Origin: an uncultured Ruminococcus sp.
GTDB lineage: Bacteria; Bacillota; Clostridia; Oscillospirales; Acutalibacteraceae
DNA length: 8,344 nt
NCBI GenBank assembly: GCA_902803035.1
Contig: CADCON010000178.1
Location: 1 to 8,344 of the forward strand
Reading direction: 5' to 3'
The notes beneath the pieces were generated by a model, which had not been told where the DNA came from, did no database searches, and saw only the letters and a list, made by a program, of their open reading frames with translations. The stretch's first letter is position 1; the number at the start of each line of letters is the position of its first letter. Of this stretch, positions 1 through 5,200 are shown piece after piece. The position numbers and the translations under genes are program-made.

Positions 1-330
1 GTCGATGGTGTAGCCGTCGTCGCCGATGCTGGCAATGCCGGCATTTTTCTGTTCGTTTTTGAGCCAGTCGCTGACAATGACCTTCTGGGGATTGCCGTTC
101 GCGTCGGCTATGACATAGACGGTTTCGTCCTTTTCCACATTTTCTTCGCCCTCGGCGTTCATCTGCCGCGCCGCTTCCACAGAGGCCTTCGCGGGGGAGG
201 TCACCAGCGACCAGACGCCCGCTCCCGCCGCGCCGGAAAGCACGATTGCGGCCGCCAGAGCGATGGCCATTGTCTTTTTGGAAATATTGCGTGCCTTTTC
301 ACCAAGGCTGTTCTGCATTGCGTTTTTCAT
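1..330 (-). CDS. Secreted or membrane-anchored protein next to MMPL transporter (partial, N-terminal 110 residues)
   Basis: The reading frame is open from the ATG at 330-328 to the window edge, so the C-terminus is missing. Residues 1-19 are basic and polar (MKNAMQNSLGEKARNISKK) and precede a hydrophobic Ala-rich segment at about 20-43. An AKA-S sequence at 47-50 could be a signal peptidase I site; there is no lipobox cysteine, so it is either an exported protein or one with an N-terminal anchor. After an acidic linker, the mature part begins with the segment DETVYVIADANGNPQKVIV, which looks like a beta-rich extracytoplasmic module. An AAAGGTGG-like ribosome binding site lies about 9 nt upstream. 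The start is 43 bp after the stop of the MMPL transporter gene on the same strand, so the two are probably cotranscribed, and this protein may be an extracytoplasmic partner. I recall similar unnamed proteins beside MMPL genes in Clostridia, but cannot assign a function. Confidence 0.8.
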   Translation of the reverse strand, partial: MKNAMQNSLGEKARNISKKTMAIALAAAIVLSGAAGAGVWSLVTSPAKASVEAARQMNAEGEENVEKDETVYVIADANGNPQKVIVSDWLKNEQKNAGIASIGDDGYTID

Positions 331-373
331 AAATGTCAACCACCTTTGCACTATATGATAAAGAATGAAATAA

Positions 374-2446
374 TCAGTTCGCAACCGCTCTCATGCCCGC
401 CGTGGTCTTGCAGATGAGCCTGTCAAAGACCATGAAGAGCGAGGGCAGCACCAGTATCACGGAGAACATACTGATGAGCGCGCCTCTTGCCATCAGCATA
501 CACAGCGAGCCGATGATATCCACGTCGGAATACATCGCCACACCGAAGGTCGCGGCGAAGAAGCCCAGCGCGCTCACGGTGATGGAGCCGATGCTGGTGG
601 AAAGCGCGGTTCTGACGGCGGATTTCTTATCCGCGCCGCCGATGCGTTCCCTCTTGTAGCGGGAGGTCATGAGAATGGCGTAATCCACCGTCGCGCCGAG
701 CTGGATGGTGCTGATGCAGATCGGGGCGATAAACGGCAGCTGCGTGCCGGTGTAACAGGGGATTCCAAGGTTGATGAAGATAGCGAATTCGATGACCGCC
801 ACCAGAATGAACGGCAGCGTAAAGCTCCGCAGCACGATGGCGATTATGATGAATATCGCCGCGATGGAGATTGCGTCCACCACCTGAAAATCGCGGTCGG
901 TAATGCGGATGAGATCCTTGGTGCAGGGAGCCTCGCCGATCAGCATGGCGTTCCTGTCATATCGCTTGATCACCTTGTTGATCTCGTCGATCTGGGCGTT
1001 GACCTCGTCGGTGGCAACCTTGTATTCGGAAGTCACCAGCATGAGCTGGTATCTGTCGCCCTCGAGCAATCCTTTGAGCGAATCGGGGACCACCGCTTCG
1101 GGCACACGGCTGCCGAGCAGCGAATCCAGACCCAGCGCGGTCTTGACGCCCCTGACCTGCTTGATGTCGTCGATCATGCTCCGCGCATCGCTCTCCGGAA
1201 GATTGGCGTCGGCGAGGATCATGTGGGTCGAGGACATATTGAATTCGTCCTGTAATTTATTGGTGGCGATGACGTATTCCATATCCTTCGGAAGCGTCGC
1301 GCCGAGGTCATAATACACCGCCGCGTGGCTCTGCCCGTAGAAAGCGGGGCCGGCGATCACGAGGAACAGGACAATGAAGACCGGAAACACCTTCAGAATG
1401 CCGCCGGCAATGCCGTCCATCTTCGGCAGAAGGGCTTTGTGGCGGGTCTTTTCGATAAGCCCGTCGAGAAGCAGAAGCATGGCGGGGAGCGTGGTCACAC
1501 ATCCGATCACGCCGAAGACGACGCCCTTCGCCATGACGATGCCGAGATCCAGCCCCAGCGTGAAGGTCATGAAACAGAGGGCGAGGAATCCCGCAATCGT
1601 GGTGACCGAGCTTCCTATGACGGAGGTCAGCGTGACCGAAATCGCCTGCGCCATCGCGTGCCCCCTGTTGTCGGGGAAACGCTGCTTCTGCTCACTGTAG
1701 CTGTTCCAGAGGAAGATGGAATAATCCATCGTCACGGCGAGCTGGAGCACCGCCGCCAATGCTTTCGTGATATACGAAACCTCGCCCATGAAGAAATTGG
1801 TGCCGAGGTTGAGCAGAATGGCCATGCCGATGCTGGCGAGAAACACCAGCGGAATAATAAACGAATCCAGAAAGAGCATCATCACGACCACCGAACAAAG
1901 CACCGCGATGCCGACGTAAATCGGCTCCTCCTTCTCGCAGAGATTCTTGAGGTCGGTGACCATCGCGGACATACCGGTGACGAAGCACTGTCTGCCGGCA
2001 ATGCTCCGGATAGAGCTGATCGCGTTCATGGTTTCGTCCGCGCTGGTCGAGGTGTCAAAGAAGACCGCCATCAGCGTGGTGTCGCCCTTGTTGAACTTGT
2101 CGTAGATTTTGCCGGGGAGAAACTCAATCGGGATGTTCGGGCCGAAAATGCTGTCGTACCACACAACGCTGGTCACGTGATCGACCTTTTCAATTTTTCC
2201 CTTCAGCTCAGACACATCCTTCGGCTCCATTCCCTCCACCATCAGAATGGAGAACGCGCCCTTGTCGAAATCCTCCAGCAGAATGCTCTGCCCCTTCATG
2301 GTTTCGATGTCGTCGGGAAGGTAATCCAGCATATCATAATTGATTCTGGTGAGCGCCATGCCTATCACCGACGGAACCAGCAGTATCACGGCACAGAGCA
2401 GTATCAGCTTCCTGTGCTTTACCACAAGGTTTCCGAAGCCTTTCAT
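374..2446 (-). CDS. RND/MMPL-family transporter
   Basis: This is a 690-residue polytopic protein of the RND superfamily (MMPL branch), which exports lipids, peptides or hydrophobic drugs across the cytoplasmic membrane using ion gradients. It shows the family's internal duplication. TM1 is at about 14-32, followed by an ectodomain (about 33-175) and a TM bundle (about 176-330). TM7 is at about 352-369, followed by a second ectodomain (about 372-520) and a final bundle (about 524-675). The paired membrane motifs are TMDYSIFLWNSY (Asp241) and ATVDYAILMTSRY (Asp588), the Asp-Tyr pairs typical of MmpL-type proton relay segments. The length suits a Gram-positive two-repeat MMPL. The start is supported by AAGGA at 2457-2461, 10 nt upstream; nearby ATGs are out of frame. 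It heads a minus-strand operon with the secreted protein at 330. The palindrome cluster upstream suggests repressor control, often by a TetR-type protein in this family, but no regulator gene is visible. The substrate cannot be read from the sequence. Confidence 0.93.
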   Translation of the reverse strand: MKGFGNLVVKHRKLILLCAVILLVPSVIGMALTRINYDMLDYLPDDIETMKGQSILLEDFDKGAFSILMVEGMEPKDVSELKGKIEKVDHVTSVVWYDSIFGPNIPIEFLPGKIYDKFNKGDTTLMAVFFDTSTSADETMNAISSIRSIAGRQCFVTGMSAMVTDLKNLCEKEEPIYVGIAVLCSVVVMMLFLDSFIIPLVFLASIGMAILLNLGTNFFMGEVSYITKALAAVLQLAVTMDYSIFLWNSYSEQKQRFPDNRGHAMAQAISVTLTSVIGSSVTTIAGFLALCFMTFTLGLDLGIVMAKGVVFGVIGCVTTLPAMLLLLDGLIEKTRHKALLPKMDGIAGGILKVFPVFIVLFLVIAGPAFYGQSHAAVYYDLGATLPKDMEYVIATNKLQDEFNMSSTHMILADANLPESDARSMIDDIKQVRGVKTALGLDSLLGSRVPEAVVPDSLKGLLEGDRYQLMLVTSEYKVATDEVNAQIDEINKVIKRYDRNAMLIGEAPCTKDLIRITDRDFQVVDAISIAAIFIIIAIVLRSFTLPFILVAVIEFAIFINLGIPCYTGTQLPFIAPICISTIQLGATVDYAILMTSRYKRERIGGADKKSAVRTALSTSIGSITVSALGFFAATFGVAMYSDVDIIGSLCMLMARGALISMFSVILVLPSLFMVFDRLICKTTAGMRAVAN

Positions 2447-2531
2447 CTTCCATCATTCCTTCACATAAAAAATAATTCAACGGCGATAACCCGTTTGCAT
2501 TGACCATTGTATGCCGGCGGGTTCCGTTTCA

Positions 2532-2559
2532 CAATAGACATTTTTCAGACTTCTGTCTG
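2532..2559 (-). promoter_or_regulatory. Possible operator-overlapped promoter for the MMPL operon
   Basis: On the minus strand, CAGACA (2559-2554) is separated by 17 bp from TATTGT (approximately 2536-2531). Each matches 4 of 6 sigma-A consensus bases. The -35 box lies inside the 17-bp palindrome, the layout expected of a repressed promoter. A transcript would have a leader of about 80 nt. Given the weak boxes, the stronger promoter at 2710-2738 is a competing candidate. Confidence 0.3.
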
Positions 2560-2590
2560 AATTTCAGACACTGAGGGACAATTGTCTGAA
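2544..2590. promoter_or_regulatory. Operator cluster of TTCAGAC/GTCTGAA half-sites
   Basis: Four copies of the same 7-bp half-site lie within 47 bp: TTCAGAC at 2544-2550, GTCTGAA at 2555-2561, TTCAGAC at 2563-2569 and GTCTGAA at 2584-2590. The middle two form a perfect 17-bp palindrome, TGTCTGAATTTCAGACA (2554-2570). The first two also form an inverted repeat with a 4-nt spacer, and the last two one with a wider spacer. A separate 10-bp palindrome, GACAATTGTC, occurs at 2577-2586. Size and symmetry fit a dimeric repressor such as a TetR-family protein, with cooperative or alternative occupancy. The position 100-140 bp upstream of the MMPL start points to control of that operon. The regulator is not in this window. 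Confidence 0.65.
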
Positions 2591-2629
2591 TCTGAGGAGG
2601 AAAACGCAAGGCATAATAGCGCGGCAGGT

Positions 2630-2646
2630 ATTCACGCTACGTGAAT
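2630..2646. repeat. Palindrome ATTCACG-cta-CGTGAAT
   Basis: A perfect 7-bp inverted repeat with a 3-nt centre; a further TTCAC half-site follows at 2655-2659. It lies between the distal minus-strand promoter and the TTCAGAC cluster. It could be a second operator with a different specificity, or a short hairpin in the transcript starting near 2703. It is not followed by a U-run on either strand that would make it a good terminator. Confidence 0.4.
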
Positions 2647-2648
2647 TT

Positions 2649-2681
2649 TCATTTTTCACTTGTCTTCTTGCTCTTGTCCAT
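2649..2681 (-). other. Ten-codon mini-ORF (MDKSKKTSEK), leader peptide or gene remnant
   Basis: An ATG at 2681-2679 opens a ten-codon frame ending in TGA at 2651-2649. It starts about 22 nt after the expected start point of the minus-strand extended -10 promoter, so it would be the first ORF on that transcript. Only a weak purine stretch (GAAAGAAA) precedes it. The basic, Ser/Thr/Glu-rich composition resembles the first residues of many TetR-family repressors, but no continuation is seen in any frame. It could be a leader peptide, the stub of a deleted regulator, or chance. Confidence 0.2.
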
Positions 2682-2709
2682 ATTGATTTCTTTCGCTTTT
2701 TTCGCCTTC

Positions 2710-2738
2710 ATTATACCAGGACTTGCGCGTCAGATCAA
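2710..2738 (-). promoter_or_regulatory. Extended -10 promoter reading toward the MMPL operon
   Basis: On the minus strand, TTGATC (2738-2733; 4 of 6 consensus bases, TTGA intact) is followed after 17 bp by a perfect TATAAT (2715-2710). A TG one base upstream of the -10 makes it an extended -10 element (TGGTATAAT). Transcription should begin near 2703 and cross the mini-ORF, the CACG palindrome and the TTCAGAC cluster before the MMPL start, a leader of about 257 nt. The operator cluster would then act as a downstream roadblock. Confidence 0.6.
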
Positions 2739-2747
2739 AAATCGGAT

Positions 2748-2804
2748 CGTAAAAACGGATGATGTGCCATTGTAACGTAACTGTAAATTTCCGTACAAAA
2801 ACGG
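2748..2804. repeat. Pair of near-identical CGTA(C)AAAAACGG motifs
   Basis: CGTAAAAACGG at 2748-2758 recurs as CGTACAAAAACGG at 2792-2804. The second copy contains an inverted CCGT/ACGG pair at 2791-2794 and 2801-2804. Both lie between the back-to-back promoters, and the second is 10 bp upstream of the plus-strand -35 box. They may be activator or repressor sites, but short AT-rich matches can arise by chance. Confidence 0.25.
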
Positions 2805-2814
2805 CACAGCAGTA

Positions 2815-2843
2815 TTGACATTTATGGTTGTTTTTTATATAAT
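2815..2843 (+). promoter_or_regulatory. Full-consensus sigma-A promoter for the vWA-PP2C-kinase operon
   Basis: TTGACA at 2815-2820 and TATAAT at 2838-2843 match the sigma-70/sigma-A consensus at all 12 positions, with the optimal 17-bp spacer. Transcription should start near 2850, giving a leader of about 114 nt. Such a promoter implies strong basal transcription unless it is repressed or attenuated. Confidence 0.85.
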
Positions 2844-2889
2844 AGTTTCTCGGAGGATCGTATCTTTACGTCACTCCATCCCGTCAGCA

Positions 2890-2940
2890 GCGTTTCCCGG
2901 AGCCGGCTGAAGGCTCTTTGCCCGGAACGCATTCAAACGC
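2890..2940 (+). promoter_or_regulatory. Structured 5' leader with alternative pairings
   Basis: GCGTT (2890-2894) and CCGG (2897-2900) can pair with AACGC (2926-2930) and CCGG (2922-2925). Inside, AGCC (2901-2904) pairs with GGCT (2912-2915), giving a two-part hairpin. Alternatively GCGTTT (2890-2895) pairs perfectly with AAACGC (2935-2940), which ends 7 nt before the ribosome binding site AAAGGAAG (2948-2955). The two pairings exclude each other at the 5' strand. It does not match a riboswitch class I know; no U-run follows. A regulatory role is inference. Confidence 0.35.
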
Positions 2941-2963
2941 TATTTTGAAAGGAAGTATCATCA

Positions 2964-3611
2964 ATGGCTGATTACACACGCAGATTACCCGTTTATCTGC
3001 TTCTCGACTGCTCCGGCTCCATGATGGGCGAGCCGATCGAAGCTGTCAAGCAGGGCATCAAGGCACTTCTCTCCGAACTGAAGGGCAATCCCCAGGCATT
3101 GGAAACCGCCTACCTGTCGGTCATTACATTCGACAGCACCGCCCGCCAGGTCACCCCGCTCACCGAGCTGATGCAGTTCAAGGAGCCCCAGATTTCCGCC
3201 GGAGGCGCAACCGCGATGGGCGGCGCGCTCAGGGTGCTGATGGAATGCGCGGAAAGGGAAGTCCATAAATCAACCGAGGGGCAGAAGGGCGACTGGCGTC
3301 CGCTGGTATTCATTCTCACTGACGGATGCCCGACGGACACTTCCGCCTTCAACCAGGCGGTGCAGGATCTCAGAGCGGTCAAATTCGGCAATATCATTGC
3401 CTGCGCGGCCGGTTCCAACGCGGACACCACCTATCTCAAGCAGATCACCGAGAATGTTCTGATGATGAATACGCTCTCCGCCGGCGATCTCGCGAAGTTC
3501 TTCGCGTGGGTGTCCGCTTCCATCGGCGTATCCGCCAAGGCGTGCGACGCGGCTCCCGGAGAGAATTTCGAGCTGCCGCCTCCTCCCAAGGGCTTTGTTG
3601 TCGTTCCGTAA
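2964..3611 (+). CDS. TerY/YegL-like von Willebrand factor A protein
   Basis: The 215-residue cytoplasmic protein is essentially one vWA domain with an intact metal-ion-dependent adhesion site: DCSGS (Asp15, Ser17, Ser19), Thr83 in GGATAMGG, and Asp120 in LTDG. Such domains bind Mg2+ or Mn2+ and act as reversible protein-binding scaffolds. There is no signal peptide or membrane segment. Length and layout fit the TerY/YegL type (about 210-220 residues), which pairs with a PP2C phosphatase and a kinase in stress and tellurite-resistance neighbourhoods. The same partners follow here. A C-terminal tail (about 196-215) is proline-rich, with LPPPP followed by GFVVVP, and may be a docking peptide. 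The start is fixed by AAAGGAAG at 2948-2955, 8 nt upstream. It is the first gene after the consensus promoter. The client protein is unknown; the exact role (assembly platform or regulator for the enzyme pair) is inferred from the family. Confidence 0.9.
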   Translation: MADYTRRLPVYLLLDCSGSMMGEPIEAVKQGIKALLSELKGNPQALETAYLSVITFDSTARQVTPLTELMQFKEPQISAGGATAMGGALRVLMECAEREVHKSTEGQKGDWRPLVFILTDGCPTDTSAFNQAVQDLRAVKFGNIIACAAGSNADTTYLKQITENVLMMNTLSAGDLAKFFAWVSASIGVSAKACDAAPGENFELPPPPKGFVVVP

Positions 3612-3643
3612 GCATGACGACCGTCACACAGTGAGGACAAGCT

Positions 3644-5188
3644 ATGCCTGATAACTTCAACAACTCACAGCAGCCGCCGACGTCCGCTTCTCCCGTTGAT
3701 GACGCCGGTCGGCCCTGTTCCTCCCCGGATGTAACACAGCCGGAAATGCCCGAAGCCGCCACGATTATCTTTGACAGGCGGACGGATGACACGCGGAGAC
3801 AATGTTCCTCCGCTCCCGCGCAGAGGGTTCCCGTCACGCCGGTAAGCGCACCGCCCCGTCCCGTGCAGAAGATTCCCGTCACGCCGGTAAGCACACCCTC
3901 CGTACCCGCGCGGAAGGTTCCCGTCACGCCATCAGCCGTAGCCTATACGCCTGAGCCGCCCGAACCACCGCAGAAACCGCTTTCCAATGATGAGGTCACC
4001 GCCCGCACCGCTTCGCTGTGGAAGTACCTCCCCATTCCTGGAAACGAGCCGGAGCCATATCCGGAAACCATCAACGGCACGGTGAATTTTCCGGGCAGCA
4101 CGGTGATTGCCGCGCGCGTCAGGGGCAAGAAGCACAAGCACGACGGCACCAACTGCGACGACTGGTACGAGCTGGCGCACCTCGATGACATCACCTTCGT
4201 GGCTGTTTCAGACGGCGCGGGGTCGAAAAAATTCTCCCGCATAGGCGCGCGTGAATCCTGCAAGGCGACGGTGCAATACCTTGTCAGGTCATTCGCCGGG
4301 CTTTTTTCCGACAAATCCGGCATCAAAAAGGACATCGCCCTCCCGCTGGATGATCCCAGATGCGGGGACGCCTGCGGAATGCTTGCCGCCCTCGTGCAGC
4401 AGTCGGTCATCAAGGCCTATGACGCGGTCGAAGCCGCCTTTCAGGCGAGGAAGGACAATCCCGCCTACAGCAGCGTACTTGGACGCCCTCTGGAATTCAG
4501 GGACTTTTCCGGCACGCTTCTGGTCGCGGTCATCATTCCGGTCAGCAAGGAAACCAAAGAGCATCTGATCATCTCCTGCCAGATCGGCGACGGCATGATC
4601 GCCATACTCAATTCCAAGGGCGGATTCGACAAGTCGCTCAGGCTCATGGGAATTCCCGACAGCGGCGAATACTCCGGCCAGACCGACTTCCTGACGTCGG
4701 AAAAAATGAGAAAGATCGAAACGCTTCAGCACCGCACCATGCTTTCCCGCACAGTCGTCGATACGGTCATGCTCATGAGCGACGGCGTGGCGGACGATTA
4801 TTTCCCCAACGAAACCCAGATGCGCCGGCTTTATTTTGATATGATCGTCAACGGCATTATCGACAGAGGCGTCCGCGACATTCCGATGTCAAAAATACCG
4901 CCGTCGCTGCTGAATCTGTACAAGCGCGTACCCGATCCTCTGGCGTATCCGTGGGTCAACGATCAGAGCGTCAGCGTTCCGATACAGTACACCAACCGGA
5001 TCATGGAAGCCACCGGGCTGACGCTGGAGGATCTGTGGAAGGATCCCACCATTCTCGCCATGGCAAGACATGAGCTGACAAAGAACGGAAAGAACGCCGA
5101 TCCGGGCAAGCGTCTTTTGACATGGCTCGACAATTACGTCGAACGGGGTTCTTTTGACGACCGCACATTGGTGCTTGTCACCTTGTAA
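3644..5188 (+). CDS. PP2C-family Ser/Thr protein phosphatase with Pro/Thr-rich N-terminal tail
   Basis: This 514-residue protein has two parts. Residues 1-125 are low-complexity, rich in Pro, Ser and Thr, with three 15-residue repeats built on (R/K)(V/I)PVTP at 61, 76 and 91. From about 150 comes a PP2C (PPM) phosphatase domain: an N-terminal motif ending in NCDDW (170-174), VAVSDGAGS (Asp190, metal ligand), SGTLLVAVI (289-297), IGDGMIAIL (314-322), MLMSDGVADD (Asp380, metal ligand) and the terminal DDRTLVLVTL (Asp506). The core metal-binding aspartates are therefore present and it should be an active Mg2+/Mn2+-dependent phosphatase. About 120 residues separate the last two motifs, longer than in compact PP2C proteins such as E. 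coli YegK, suggesting an inserted region. It has no membrane segments. The gene begins 32 nt after the vWA stop with GTGAGGAC upstream, and its stop overlaps the kinase ribosome binding site. Its likely job is to reverse phosphorylation by the adjacent kinase. Confidence 0.92.
   Translation: MPDNFNNSQQPPTSASPVDDAGRPCSSPDVTQPEMPEAATIIFDRRTDDTRRQCSSAPAQRVPVTPVSAPPRPVQKIPVTPVSTPSVPARKVPVTPSAVAYTPEPPEPPQKPLSNDEVTARTASLWKYLPIPGNEPEPYPETINGTVNFPGSTVIAARVRGKKHKHDGTNCDDWYELAHLDDITFVAVSDGAGSKKFSRIGARESCKATVQYLVRSFAGLFSDKSGIKKDIALPLDDPRCGDACGMLAALVQQSVIKAYDAVEAAFQARKDNPAYSSVLGRPLEFRDFSGTLLVAVIIPVSKETKEHLIISCQIGDGMIAILNSKGGFDKSLRLMGIPDSGEYSGQTDFLTSEKMRKIETLQHRTMLSRTVVDTVMLMSDGVADDYFPNETQMRRLYFDMIVNGIIDRGVRDIPMSKIPPSLLNLYKRVPDPLAYPWVNDQSVSVPIQYTNRIMEATGLTLEDLWKDPTILAMARHELTKNGKNADPGKRLLTWLDNYVERGSFDDRTLVLVTL
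3824..3931 (+). repeat. Three in-frame 45-bp tandem repeats in the phosphatase tail
   Basis: TTCCCGTCACGCC occurs at 3828, 3873 and 3918, exactly 45 bp apart; the first two copies extend further with GGTAAGC. Each unit encodes 15 residues starting R/K-V/I-PVTP. The third unit is partial. The near-identical DNA suggests recent duplication or slippage, and the number of units may vary between strains. Confidence 0.85.
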
Positions 5189-5193
5189 GGAGG
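5187..5193 (+). promoter_or_regulatory. Ribosome binding site overlapping the phosphatase stop, deciding the GTG start of the kinase
   Basis: AAGGAGG begins inside the TAA stop (5186-5188) of the phosphatase and lies 7 nt before the GTG at 5201. This is a near-perfect anti-16S match at good spacing and supports the GTG as the true start. The first internal ATG is 31 codons further on and would cut into the glycine-rich loop. The overlap points to translational coupling of phosphatase and kinase. Confidence 0.85.
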
Positions 5194-5200
5194 CGGGAAC

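Larger units (their letters stand above)
2447..2963. other. Divergent control region of 517 bp between the MMPL and vWA operons
   Basis: No substantial gene is encoded here; the region is more AT-rich than the flanking genes. It holds, from left to right, the MMPL ribosome binding site, a weak minus-strand promoter, a cluster of TTCAGAC half-sites, a CACG palindrome, a ten-codon mini-ORF, an extended -10 promoter on the minus strand, two CGTA(C)AAAAACGG repeats, a consensus plus-strand promoter and a structured leader. Each is described in its own entry. Confidence 0.8.

Noticed and set aside
1325..2503. Long plus-strand open frame of 392 codons opposite the MMPL gene
   Set aside because: It is a shadow frame: rich in His, Arg and Glu with no recognisable domain, whereas the opposite strand encodes a clear MMPL protein.
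2964..3611. Possible anti-phage or toxin-antitoxin system
   Set aside because: No nuclease, toxin fold or other defence effector is seen in the window; a triad with a cation pump is better explained as signalling or stress response.
3824..3931. Regularly spaced repeats resembling a CRISPR array
   Set aside because: The 45-bp period is in frame within a coding sequence, the shared core is only 13-20 bp, and the intervening DNA encodes a continuing repeat peptide.
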